The notes under the pieces are model-generated. The model was not told the DNA's origin and did not search any database. It saw nothing but the letters and a program-made list of their open reading frames with translations. The position numbers and the translations under genes are program-made. A stretch of DNA of 64,000 nt from Eucommia ulmoides (taxonomy: Eukaryota > Streptophyta > Magnoliopsida > Garryales > Eucommiaceae), in assembly GCA_016647705.1 (NCBI GenBank), contig CM028328.1, positions 7,326,114-7,390,113 of the forward strand, given 5' to 3'. Each line of letters starts with the position of its first letter. Position 1 is the stretch's first letter. Below, in pieces: positions 43,001-53,716 of the stretch.

Positions 43001-44656
43001 GTTAATGTTAACTAAAATGTCGCTAAGGACTAAAAAATAAGTTGGTAAAGACGAAAAAATAAATTGCTCTATAAAAATACTAAAAAAATTAAAAACAAAA
43101 AAATAGAGGACTATATAATAAGAATCCCTAAATTATATTATCAAACAGAAATAACAAGAAACATGGTAGGAGGAAGAAAAAGACTAAGGCGGTGTTTGTC
43201 TAGTGTTTATGTTCTCAGTTTTCAGATAAACAAAAAAAGCTTAGATAGATACAAAATGCAACCTAAGATTCTTACATTGGGATAACGGTGGAGTGATTCG
43301 AACAATATTGCTATTTACCGCATCAACAGCATAGAGTTCACCCTCTTGGGAGACTCGGATCTTGTAAGGCACCACACCGAGTTCATTTCCCTCCACAATA
43401 GTTTCAACCAGGTACCCATTTTCAAACTGAAGAACATTCCCATCTGTAGTATAAATTAATCAATTGAATTATTTTAATTGATACACAACATAGCAAAATA
43501 TTCCCAAATGCAGTACAAATTAATCAAATCGCAATGAATTACAAGAAATCAGCGAAGAACAAAGTAATTGTGGTTAAAACCTATTAGAATAATTGAGAGG
43601 CAGAATACTGAGAGAGAACATGAGACAATTGCATTAATATGTATGAAGAGATGCACAAGGGTTTAACCTAGTGCGCCAAGGCCCAAATATATATATATAT
43701 ATATATATTGAAGAAATTCAATGGACCTAACTTGCTCTCAAAAGATGCCTTGTAAGATGAGGATTGCCCTAGACTTTATATATAGCTTAGGATCAGGTAA
43801 CACAAGCGATGTGGGATTCAACTCGCCCCCTCACGCGCATGGTGGATTTTTTGACAGACCACAGTGAATGGATATCGAGGGGTGCCAACATCGATATGGG
43901 ATTCAACACATCCAAGAGCCCTCTTCTAATACCATGTAGAAATCCAATGGCCTAACTTGCTCTCAAAAAACACCTTGTAAGAGGAGGATTACCCCTAGAC
44001 TTATATATAGCTCAAGATCAAATAACCGAAGCGACATGGGATCAACAAGAACCAATTGTGATTTTGAATTTGAAGAACACTCCTATCTGTAGAATAACCA
44101 AAAACCCAACTTTCATCGTCGAAGTGAAGAACATTCTCATATGTAGAACAACAAAAATCTATTCACATTGTCCAATATTCTAAAATTCCAGAGCGTTCTC
44201 ATCTATATCACAACAATAAACCAATTGACACTTCAGAATTGAAGAACATTCCCATCTACAGTACACGGATATTTCAAAAAACAAGTGCGTGCAACAGTCG
44301 AAGTAACTTCCCAAATCGAAGAACATTCTCAATCGAAGAACACCATAACTGTGTGTATGTAACATGCAATGCAAGATGAATTTGTGATAGTAAATTCGTT
44401 ATGACGATGCTGATTTTTCACCTGATTGAGGCGATTTGGCGGAGGACCTGGTCAATTTGAGAATAGATGACAGGTGCTTTATCAATGGCGCTGCTAAAAA
44501 CATAATCAAACATCAAATAAATCAACTGAATCGTGGAATTCGTAGAGAGAGAGAGAGAGGTGGAGTACTACCAGCAGGAGCAGCATGAGCTCGGAAACGA
44601 AGAACACAAGTGACCAAAAGGGTTAGAAAAATGAGAAAGAAACGAGACGTTCGCAT
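37082..44656 (-). CDS. NHL-repeat-containing membrane protein, 480 aa, seven exons
   Basis: Exons on the minus strand: 44656-44572, 44493-44422, 43443-43276, 42737-42567, 41392-41183, 39246-39158, 37729-37082. All introns are GT..AG and the phases agree, giving 1443 nt. Residues 1-26 form a signal peptide (MRTSRFFLIFLTLLV..). Residues about 55-230 form the propeller part: FENGYLVETIVEGNELGV, RLVAGSFQGYTGHVDG, an NHL repeat NHPKGVTMDDKGNVYVADTS with NFAIRKIGEAG, TTIAGG, and FDVIYVQP..LLVIDRGNAA. Residues 236-254 form a membrane helix (DIFMVIGAVLIGYASCML). The last exon encodes a 215-residue basic Ser/Pro-rich tail ending GDSFRF. This is the layout of a small plant family of NHL-domain proteins with no settled function. 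Exon 2 could start 3 nt later (44490). No coding damage is visible. Confidence 0.9.
38035..39101. mobile_element. hAT-type non-autonomous element in intron 6, carrying a TRIM
   Basis: Ends TAGGGATGATAAT and (inward from the right) TAGGGATGACAAT match at 12 of 13. The inner sequence is rich in CGGTTT/AACCGAA motifs and matches the element at 61002-61558 over its left half. Flanking 8-mers TAACGTAC and AAATGGAC agree at five of eight, a possible decayed target duplication. Without the TRIM and its duplication it is about 705 bp. Confidence 0.75.
38619..38975 (+). mobile_element. TRIM, 357 bp, complete, TSD CTAAA
   Basis: LTRs are 38619-38728 and 38876-38975 (TGTTAAATTCC..TCCTATCA and TGTTAGATTCC..TCCTAACA), each with a TATA-like ACTATATAAATC. 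The primer-binding site TGGTATCAGAAC follows the first LTR at once, and a purine tract AAGGACGGG precedes the second. CTAAA flanks both sides (38614-38618 and 38976-38980). It has no coding capacity and sits inside the hAT-type element. Confidence 0.95.
40300..40515. mobile_element. MITE-like stretch in intron 5, weakly supported
   Basis: CACTAAGG occurs directly at both ends (about 40296 and 40493). The inner ends carry loosely inverted GTTTCTAGTTCCGTGTTAC and AAACAGAACAGTGAACAC. Terminal inverted repeats are poor, so the class is open. Confidence 0.3.
40552..40713 (-). mobile_element. 5'-truncated LINE end (RTE-like) in intron 5, 16-bp TSD
   Basis: On the minus strand it reads from a coding end of the RGRPKK type (GAGGTAGGCCTAAGAAGAC) to GTTGCCGGCCCTACTTAAGT, GGCTTAG and a (TTG)n tail, a 3' end known from plant RTE-type LINEs and Au-like SINEs. 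ATCATCTTATATTTCG is repeated exactly on both sides (40536-40551 and 40714-40729), the sign of target-primed reverse transcription. No polymerase III boxes are seen. Confidence 0.85.
42278..42550. mobile_element. Tourist-like MITE candidate in intron 4
   Basis: The left end AGGTGATGTTTAGTTATTTC and the right end read inward (AGGGGTTGTTTGGTTAACG) are alike. The GTTTGGTT core is typical of PIF/Harbinger MITEs. The expected 3-bp duplication is not convincing. It ends only 17 bp from the exon 4 splice donor. Confidence 0.35.
43709..44047 (-). mobile_element. TRIM, about 339 bp, in intron 2 of the NHL gene
   Basis: On the minus strand the first LTR (44047-43935) starts TGTTGATCCCATG and ends GGATTTCTACA. 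It is followed at once by TGGTATTAGAAG, one base from the usual TGGTATCAGAAG primer site. The second LTR is 43823-43709 and is preceded by a purine tract GTGAGGGGGCGA. The LTRs share CCTAACTTGCTCTCAAAA and CCCTAGACTTTATATATAG. No matching target duplication is seen. Confidence 0.85.
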
Positions 44657-45054
44657 TTCTCCCACAGCAATCAAAGCTCCGAGAAACAGATCGGGAAGGC
44701 AAAGGGTTAGAGATTATGGAGAGATTGTTTCATTACACTGACTTCGATTCGATTTGCGCTCAAACCCCAGCTGGGTTTTGTGGTGCTCAGCTGTATCTAG
44801 TATGGGATGCGCTTCAATGATACTTTTGGAGCAATTGGGAAACAGTACTTGCGGAGATGCTGTCTCCCTCTCTCTCTATCTAGAATTTTGGCCGTTGCTT
44901 TACTACACAAAGTGCGTTTTTCGAGGAGGAAAATGTATTAAAGCGGTGGATCAGGAGAAAAGAAGCGCTTTACTAGTTTACTTCCATCGAGAAAAGAGTG
45001 TATCTTTGCTGAAGTAAATTTTAAATTGTTTACCTATTACATAAAAAGAAGGCA
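44657..45054. other. 5' flank of the NHL gene
   Basis: Contains a short (CT)n tract near 44865-44880. A modest open frame on the plus strand here (44754-45017) has no recognisable domain and no homologue in the window. The promoter of the NHL gene must lie in this interval, but no clear TATA box is visible. Confidence 0.4.
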
Positions 45055-45372
45055 AATTATATTTTCTGTCCTCTTATTTATAGCATATTTTGATGCGCCT
45101 CCCTAATTTAATTTTTTTTTTTAATGTAATCCTCTTTTTGACTGTTGATTTTGCTTATAGCCCTTCTATCATATAATTACATTGATTTAGATTAGCACGT
45201 GAGATGCATGTGCCACATTTTAGAAATAAAAATATAATTTTTCTTTTTTTTATTTTATGTTTTTTTTCTTTTCTTCACCATCTTCCAATATCATTTTGCA
45301 GTCTCTCTTTATTTCGAGCCTTCATCAATGTCACCCACCAGAATTCTATGTCAAATCCTTCGAATTTTCGTA
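45055..45372 (+). pseudogene. 5' end of a GUB_WAK-type gene, truncated copy (partner at 60.5-60.85 kb)
   Basis: The stretch from about 45055 is an inverted copy of 60500-60850: shared TAGCACGTGAGATGCATGTG, ACTATC..GAAGGGCT-type upstream DNA, and a common start ATGTCACCCACCAGAATT (ATG 45328). The encoded start MSPTRI.CQILRIF is the signal peptide of the copy at 60557. Here the frame stops after about 20 codons and homology ends near 45372, where a TIR-domain fragment begins on the other strand. Confidence 0.75.
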
Positions 45373-47448
45373 CTTATGATGGATTAACATCATAATAAAC
45401 CAACAAAATCCTATGCTCGGAGCTCGATCTTCGGCATTCACCAATTATTGTCATAAATTCATCCAGGCACCAGCTCGAAGACACATAATTTCTCGAGAAT
45501 ACCGCAATTGAAAATCTAGATTATTGAATCGCCCTCAGCAACTCCAACTTAACGACCTCCCCTCTTTGGATCTCGTATTCGTCTCAAAATGGAGTTGTAT
45601 ACGTAATAAATGTTTTTCTAAAAAAAAAATCTGAAAACGAGGAATTTTCAATTTTTTTACACGACCCAGACTACCCGGGGTTGGTAACCTGGGAATAAAA
45701 AACCACCAATTTCTTATACCGGAGTTCACAACCCCGAATATACAGTCACTTTATTTTATTTTATTTTTTATTTTTTAAATCAAACCCGGGTTATGAACCC
45801 CAGGTTCTATATATATATATATAAGGCGGTGAAATTGTTTCACTGCCATTCTTATTTTATTTTTATTTTTTTAAATCAAACTCAGGGTTATGAACCCCGG
45901 GTTCTATATATATATATATATCAAACAATATGTGCAGTAAAGAAGACAACACATTTTATTTAATTTTTTTTTTTATTTTTTTAATATTAATTATACTAAC
46001 CATCCCTCTTAAAATAAATAAAATATTAATTATATCTCAAAATTATTAAAACTAAATTTTAAATAACACAATAATCCCAAAACTTTTAAAAGTCAATTAA
46101 AGATTAACATTTTAACCCCCAAAAATTATTAATTATTCCTTTATACCTTAAATAATATATCAAATAATCCCAAAAATATCAATTATTCGTTTATACCTTA
46201 AATTTTTACAATATACAAGACAACCCTAAAAAAATATTAAACTTGTATAAAATAATATTTTCAAAATATAAATTTTCAGAGTATTACAATGGGTTCACAA
46301 TCCTAGGTTTGAGTTTTAAAAAAAAATAAAGTCTTGGTTATAGAATGGCCTATTATGTTTTAACATAATGTTTTTGGCAACTTTAAGTTAATTAACAGTG
46401 GTATATCGATATTTTAAATAAAACCAATTTTTTTGTACATAAATGACGTTCAAAACACTTCATTATGCAATTTACAACACTAAAAACGCAAAAATGAATT
46501 ATTTTTAAAAAATCACCAAAATTGGTCAGATGAGTTATTTCGATGACGGCGTAATTTTTTCTTAAATAATTAGGGCTTCAACAATAGTTTATCCATACAC
46601 GAAATAAACTCAATTTTTTTGTATACAAACTATGTTGAAATACCACTTAATTCCTATAGAAGATATCCAAATTAAAACTAAAAAAATTCCAAAAAAGACT
46701 AAATCTAAAAGTTACGAAGAGAGAGATATTTAAGAAATCATAAATTAATTAATAAAATAAGATAGTTTCACTCACCTTTCAAATAGAAAGTAGTAGACAA
46801 TTGTGAAAAAAAAATCGTCGTCATCGGAACAGGTCATCTGGCCAAGTTTGACGATTTTTTAAAAATTATTCACTTGTTCGTTTTTAATATTGTAAACTGC
46901 ATTATGGAATGTTTTGAACATAATTTATGCACGAAAAAAATTGAGTTTATTTAAAATACCGATATACCACCGTTAATTAACTAAAAGTTGTCAAAAATAT
47001 TACGTTAAAACATAACAGGTCATTCTATAACCAAGGCTTTATTTTTATTTTTTTAACTCAAACCCAGGGTTGTGAACCCATTGTAATACCTCGAAAATTT
47101 ATATTTTGAAAATATTATTTTATATAAGTTTAATATTTTTTGGGGGTTGTCTTGTATATTATAAAAATTTAAGGTATAAAGGAATAATTGATATTTTTGG
47201 GATTATTTGATATATTATTTAAGGTATGAAGGAGTAATTGATAATTTTTGGGGGATTAAATATTAATCTTTAATTGGCTTTTAAAAATTTTGCAACTATT
47301 GTGTTATTTAAAATATAGTTTTAATAACTTTGAGATATAATTAATATTTTTCTTTATTTTGAGAGAGATAGTTAGTGTAATTAACAATAAAAAAATAAAA
47401 ATAAATAAAATGTGATGTCTACTTTATAAGAAAACAACACATATTGTT

Positions 47449-47490
<42 letters not shown>

Positions 47491-47887
47491 AGAATGGCGG
47501 TGAAACAATTTCACCGCCTTGTTTATATATAGAACCTGGGGTTCAAAACAATTTCACCGCCTTGTTTATATATAGAACCTGTGGTTCATAACCCCGGGTT
47601 TAATTTTAAAAAAATGACTATATACGCGGGGTTATGAATCCCGAGTATAAAAAATTGGTGGTTTTTTATACCCGGGTTATCAACTTCGGGTAGCCTGAGT
47701 TGTGTAAAAAATTGAAAAGCCCCCCCGTTTTCAGAATTTAAAAAAAAAACATTTATTACATAAACAACTCTCTCAAAATGTGGATAGCCCTGGCTGAATA
47801 GAGGTGATCTGTGAAGGTCCTATAGGTGTCTTGGCCACTGAAACTCAGGAAAACGTTGAACCTGCATCGAGATCTCATCGTCGCCAT
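45373..47887 (-). pseudogene. TIR-domain exon of a TNL-type resistance gene, split by a foldback element
   Basis: ATG 47887-47885 opens MATMRSRCRFNVFLSFSGQD followed by TYRTFTDHLYSA, the start of a plant TIR domain. The frame runs into the element 45592-47770. It resumes at 45581 in the same frame, once one copy of the 10-bp duplication is removed, with RDPKRGEVVKLELLRAI, SIAVFSRNYVSSSWCLDEF and ILLVYYDVNPS. These match the KRG, SR.SI.VFS..YA.S.WCL.EL and FYDVDPS landmarks of TIR domains. Stops lie after LLRAIQ and VNPS. No NB-ARC or LRR part is present, so only about 140 codons of exon 1 survive. TIR domains signal in innate immunity, but this copy is dead. Confidence 0.88.
45592..47770. mobile_element. 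Mutator-like foldback element, 2.2 kb, ~955-bp inverted arms
   Basis: Outer ends GAGTTGTATACGTAATAAATG (first 20 shown: GAGTTGTATACGTAATAAAT) and, inward from the right, GAGTTGTTTATGTAATAAAT. TCTCAAAATG is repeated exactly outside both ends (45582-45591 and 47771-47780). A 9-11-bp duplication and long inverted repeats fit the Mutator superfamily. The arms run to about 46551 and from about 46815, around a spacer of roughly 260 bp. No transposase is encoded. Each arm includes about 270 bp matching the head of the TGTAATACC-type LTRs (from 46287 leftward and 47081 rightward). An (AT)n run at 47450-47488 lies in the right arm. Confidence 0.88.
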
Positions 47888-48172
47888 TGATGAATTCTGA
47901 GAAATCAAAAAAATAGTTAAGACTCGAAGCACCCATATAAGTGTCCATACTATTTACAAAGAAATATTTCTAATGAAGAAGCTCCAAGTCAATGGAAATT
48001 AGTCAAGGACCCGCCTGGTACAAATGAGAGTGAAGTTTTCGAGGAATAATTACACTTTCTACCCCTACCCCATTCCTCCATGCATAGCCTAAACCTTTTG
48101 ACTTTTTATTTCTTGGAGCAGAATTGTCTAAACCAAACCTTTGAAGGGTTATCTCCCTCTCCAGTATCGACT
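47888..48172 (-). other. Upstream flank of the TIR gene fragment
   Basis: Non-coding. Read on the minus strand it leads to the ATG at 47887 and probably includes its 5' UTR and promoter. No clear TATA box is seen. Confidence 0.4.
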
Positions 48173-48235
48173 AGTTTAGAGAGAGAGAACCAGAGGTTTA
48201 GAGAGAGAGCTGAAGGTTTAGAGAGAGAGTCAAAG
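48173..48235 (+). repeat. Short tandem repeat of GTTTAGAGAGAGAG
   Basis: Three units of about 21-22 bp with the core TTTAGAGAGAGAG directly left of the copia LTR. Confidence 0.85.
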
Positions 48236-48243
48236 ATTTTTTA

Positions 48244-48753
48244 TGTTGGGCTTTTATCCCTATAAATCTCAATAGATTTCTCAAACCTAAATCAACATGT
48301 CAAATTATCAAGAGTTACTTAAACACGTAAATTGGGTACTTGGATCCATTATGATCAATTGACTACCAGTGCGAAAATCTGCGACAATCGATCACAAGAA
48401 GGATACGGATCGAGCAGGTACGTGGTCTTCCTCAACCAAATCTTCGGAATTCTTAAATGGGATTCGCGATTCTCTTCCAGATTGGAATAAGGGAACCATC
48501 AGGTGATTTGGTATATTGGGGATCATAACCTTAATATTATCTATATATATGGTGTGATTAAGGTTCTCATAATCCCCTAATCACCCCAACAGTTTCCAGT
48601 ATCTACACATGTAACTCATGTCCTTTGAGTAGTTTATGGGCTTACCCAAATTAATTAAATCACTTAATTTTAGCCCATTAAATTTAAATAGAAAATATAA
48701 TCGAGTTAATAATATGTTGCGCAAAATAGATTAGGAAATAAAATTTCTTAATA
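48244..48753 (-). repeat. 3' LTR of the copia element
   Basis: Matches 59678-60188. A purine tract (minus strand AAGTGAGAGA) lies just inside it at about 48754-48765. Confidence 0.9.
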
Positions 48754-49173
48754 ATCTCTCACTTGGGCTACATATTACTCTTGAAACAATTATATCACAA
48801 AATTCTTTAGACGTACATCTGTATGTTATTTATCCTTGACTTCTCCTTAAATAATCTGGTCGATCTCATACACTAGCAATGGAATTACCACAGTTATATC
48901 ACAATACAGTCATGACTAAACCACGATTATTACCATACCAATACACTTAATGACATAGATCAAATGCGGATAAGTAACATGGAAATTACATGCAATGTGA
49001 TCTCAGACATGCCTATTTCCAAGTGGTCCAACTTTTATCTTTAATGAGATCAATCCAAAATCCTTAATGCAATGCAAACATTGCAAATAAAAATAAACCA
49101 TCAACTTTATTCTACAGAAAACTTAAATAATTCAATGTTTAAAACAAAACATATAGAACAAAAATAACTCCCA

Positions 49174-51150
49174 CTAAACTAAGGTATTATCAGAAATAAC
49201 ACCCATGTGAATGGTATGCTCATGAAAGACTTTAGGGGTTAAGCCCTTGGTTAATGGATCCGCTAGCAAAGAATCTGTCCCTATGTGTTCTATAGCAATC
49301 TGTTTATCCTTAACTCTCTCCTTAACAACTAAAAACTTGATGTCAATAAATTTCGACTACGTCGAGCTCCTGTTATTGTTGGAGTAAAGAACCGCTGAGT
49401 TATTGTCACAGTAAATCTTTAATGGCCTTTCAATGCCATCTACCACACGCAGACTAGTAACAAAGTTTCGCAACGATATTCCATGATTCGACGCCTCATA
49501 GCAAGTAATAAACTCCGCTATCATGGTTAAAAAAAACTATGAGAGTCTGCTTAGTAGACTTTCATGAGATAACTCCTCCAACCAACATAAAGAGGTAACC
49601 TGATATGGAGCGTCTGCTATCTTGACATCCCGCAAAATCGGAGTCAGAGAACCCGATAATCTCCAAACTATATAATCTTCGATAAGTGAGCATGTAGTCT
49701 TTTGTTCTTCTCAAATAACACATCACGCGTTTGGCTGCCTTCCAATGTTGCATACCTGGATCACTCAAGTATCTACTCAAAACTTCCACTATAAATGATA
49801 TGTCGGGACGAGTACAAACTTGAGTGTATATCAAACCCCCTATTGCTGATGCATAAAGAATCTTATGCATCTCTTTTATTTCAAGGTCATTATTGGGGCA
49901 CTAATTGAGACTAAACTTGTCTCCTTTAGCTACGGATGTATCTCCTTGTTTACTGTCTTTCATGTCGAATCTACTTAGAATCTTATCGATATAACTCTTT
50001 GTGATAACCCAAGGATACCTCGAGAATGATCTCTCAGTTTCTGGATACCTAATACAAAATAGGCGTCATCAAGATCTTTCATCTCAAATTTTTTCATCAG
50101 AAATTTCTTGATTTCGTGTAATAAGCCTATATCGCTACTAGCAAGCAGAATATCATCGACATAAAATACCAAGAAGATATATCTACTCCCACTGAACTTG
50201 TAATATACACAGTCATCAACAACATTTGCCTCAAAACCGTACGAGGTAATGACTTGATGAAACTTGTGATACCATTGACTGGAAGCCTTTTTTGAGACCA
50301 TAGATGAATTTCTTCAATTTACAGACCATAGATGAATTTCTTCAATTTACAGACCATAGACTTTGGATCTCCTAATACAAAGTTTTCTAGCTGTACCATA
50401 TAGATTGTTTCGTTAATATATCCATTGAGAAACGTAGTATTGACATCCATATGATGTAACTTTAGATCAAAATGAGCCACCAGTGTCATTATAGTTCTAA
50501 AAGAGTCTTTCAAAGACACTGGAGAGAAAGTATTTTGTAGTCTATGCCTTTCTTTTGAATAAAGCCTTTGGCGACTAGACGAGTTTTAAGTCTCTCGATG
50601 TTACCCTTTGAATCCCTCTTGGTTTTAAATATCCATTTACAACCAATGGGCTTTGCACCTTCAGGTAACTCGACGAGATCCCAAACGTCATTATCTTTTA
50701 TAGACTTCAACTCATCTTTCATGGCATCAATCCATTTTTTAGAGTTAGAACTGCCCATGGCTTGACAGAAGTTGATTGGGTCATCTTTTGTTAAACCAAA
50801 GTCATCCTTATGTTCTTGGAGAAAGACATTTATTCATTCAAAATCGTGTTTCTCCTCTCCCTAGTAGATCTCCTTAATGACACTTATTGAGGTTGTTGAA
50901 TTTGTTCCATAGGTTGTGTTTGAGGAAGAATCTTATTGTTGTCTTATTCTAAAACAATGTTTGGAATAGGAGCCTGAGCCTAAACATCATTATCCAGAGC
51001 CGAAACAATGTCTTGAACAGCGATAGGTATAGAGACCTGATCACCGTCAATAACATGTTCCCCTTCGAAGAAAACTATCTTGAACAGCAATAGGTACAGA
51101 GACCTGATCACCGTCAATAACAGATTCTTCTTCAAAGACTACATTCCTTA
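49174..51150 (-). pseudogene. Copia reverse transcriptase and RNase H, broken
   Basis: RT begins near 50.75 kb with KKWIDAMKDELKSI, PIGCKWIFKTKRD and LKTRLVAKGFIQKKGIDY, then AHFDLKLHHMDVNTTFLNG. The active site is FYVDDILLASSD (YVDD), followed by FEMKDLDDAYFVLGI. RNase H reads LYASAIGGLIYTQVCTRPDI, KRVMCYLRRTKDY and FSDSDFAGCQDSRRSISGY, with a frameshifted tail whose TAG is at 49174-49176. At least four breaks separate these pieces. A 27-bp tandem duplication (about 50297-50352) and a ~62-bp duplication (51011-51130) disturb it further. The left part of the connector is cut by the insertion at 51151. Confidence 0.9.
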
Positions 51151-51470
51151 TGTAATACCCAATAAATTTGTATTTTTAAAAATATTATTTTATATAAGTT
51201 TAATATTTTAGGGATTATTTTTACAAATTTATGGTATAAATAATATTTGATAATTTTTTGGATTAAATGTTAGTTTTAAATTGACGATTAAAAGTTTTGG
51301 GACTATTTTGTATATTTTTAAGAATTCTGAAATATAATTAATCTTTTCTTTATTGTAAGAGGGGGCATTATGTAAATAAATAAAAAATATATAAGTTTAA
51401 AATTGATTCATTCTTAAGAAGGAATTAATCTCACATCATATATATTATGTGGGTGCATATGATTACTCGT

Positions 51471-53673
51471 ATGATGTTTTAAAATAATAATTGTTGATCT
51501 TAAGATTTGATGAACAATTAATTGTTGATGTTTTTTGTGGAATTAACGATTTTATTGAGTGTTTCAATATTAAAGTTCCACTAATGATTTTTCATGAAGA
51601 ATTGAGTAAAAAGAGTTATGGATGCTAAATAGACTAACAAAGACGATGGACATTAAGAGACCGAAGATTTTGAAGAATCTAGGAAAAAATAACTCATGTT
51701 AATTTTTACTCTTAATGTATCTTGATTAAGATCACACACGGCACAAAAAGTTTTTAAATTTATGTGTGTTTTGATAGGATCTTAATTAGTAAAATTATCT
51801 GCTCCTATGTGTAATTGAAAGAGAAATATTAATAATTGATTAAAATTGAATTTAAGTATTTAGTGGAGTTGACCGAGAAAAGAAATAGGTTAAAGGGGTG
51901 AAAACGTCGATGAGAATGAATTCAAAACGAGTTAAGGAGAGGATTCCAACATTGGTAAGTGATGCATAGAATATGAAGTTGGTGAATCTCTCGGTCGACA
52001 GGTAGGTCGACTTGAGCCTAAAACAAGATGTCTCTAAAACTCTAGGTCGACAGATAGGTCGACTTATGACACTCTCTGTATCGACCAGTCGACAGGTGAT
52101 AGATAGGCAGTCAACAGACGACTATTGGTCAGTCGACTTATGGGTCTATTTCAGAATTTTGTGGAATTCTGAATTTATTCTAATAATAGCCATTACTAGC
52201 CGTTTTATGGTTAAGATCTAAGAGATATCTTAGGGATTTTATGTTATTTGAGATATGCAATATATATTATGATATTCCTATAGATATGGTTCATTAAATT
52301 TGAATATTTCTCAATTTGGTACATGTAATTTTTTATATCCTATTTAATTGTGATTGAGAAATATTTTGGGGATTTAATTGAGAAGTTTAAAATTCATAAT
52401 TAAGTGAGTTGGACCAAGATGAAATCATAATGATATAAGGGGTCTATAAGAGCAATTAAATATCATAACAAGTGGGAACTAGTCGTTGGAGAGCTTGTTT
52501 CAATTCCTTATTTATATACCTGTATTTTTCACTTATGAATGATCCCAATCTATCAATATCAAGAACTATTCAATTCATAAGTTTTTATAAGAGTAATCAT
52601 TCTGATATTATTTTGAGAGATCAAATTGTGATATCAATTATTGAGGAGTTCTTGAGTTAAAGTGTTGATTGTGCAAGCGTCACCGAGTTGAGTTGTCTAA
52701 CGTTCCAATCTATAATTCTTCGGTGTTATCCGGGTGAGATCTTTCCAAGTTATTAATCTTTACTGCGTATTTATTTTTCTATATTTGCTTGGTTGATAAG
52801 ATCTTGATAAAATCGTTTTTGAACTTTAAAAGCACAAAAATCTTTCAAAACGATTTGTGTAATAATCTGATTACGTGCTCAATTTTGTGCTACCGGTATT
52901 ATTTTTATAATCAGATTTTAGTTTCCTCACTTAATTCTATCACTAGTAATTATCGGGACATTAATTGAGTTTAAATTGATTCAATGTGGTAGAAGTTTCG
53001 AGTGGGAAGAACTTATCAATTTCTTGTAATTGATGAATTGTGTGTAGATTAGATACTATTGGGAGTATCTAATCAAGGATAGTTGAGTTTCAATCTCTTC
53101 TGATAAAGAGATTGAGGTGTTAATTCTTCCTTGATTGAATTTGTGAGTGATTTTGTAAAAGTTCTATCCTTACCTGGAAAAATAATAGTTGGAATATTTT
53201 TGTGAGATTTTGATTCTTTAACCTAAGGTATAAAAAGAATTAGGTTATTCTTGAGCTTGTAAAAAGTATAAATTATTCTTGAGCTTGTAAAAAGTAGAGG
53301 TTATTCTTGAGCCTGAGAAAAAGAATTTGTAAATGTTGATTTTGAGCCTGTGAAAATAATATTTGTGGGGGTTTGGTTCCTACCTTTAAAGGGATCTTGA
53401 GTTTAGTGGGTGTGAATCTCCGTGGAGCTTGGAGAATTGGATTAGCTCAGAATAGCTTAGTAAACCAGGATATATCGTGGTGTGCTGTGTTATTTATTTT
53501 AATTATATTTGTTGTTGGGTGTGCACCTAATTGATAACACATATCCGCTGCTATAAAGATAATAATTAATTTTAAGATAAAATTAATTATTTGATTTTTA
53601 AAGTGTTATAAACTCTAATATTTTTAATACTATCTAATTCACCTCCTTTCTTGAGTAGCTCACTAGGCCAACA
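51471..53673 (+). mobile_element. Probable copia (SIRE-like) LTR nested inside that LTR
   Basis: From about TGATGTTTTAAAATAATAAT to CTCACTAGGCCAACA. It contains several GTCGAC-type motifs at 51.99-52.14 kb, TACTAGCCGTTTTATGG, GAGCTTGGAGAATTGGATTA, and a TCTAATTCACCTCC block before the end, a plan common in SIRE-type LTRs. It interrupts homology with the sister LTR. Its exact start and target duplication are not clear, so it is an inference. Confidence 0.5.
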
Positions 53674-53716
53674 ACAACAACAACAACAATAATAATAATA
53701 ATAATAATAATAATAA
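53674..53716 (+). repeat. (AAC)n then (AAT)n microsatellite
   Basis: A run of AAC units passing into AAT units at the right boundary of the probable nested LTR. Confidence 0.9.

Noticed and set aside
44754..45017. 87-codon plus-strand frame upstream of the NHL gene
   Set aside because: No recognisable domain, and it overlaps the likely promoter. Its length is within chance for this composition.
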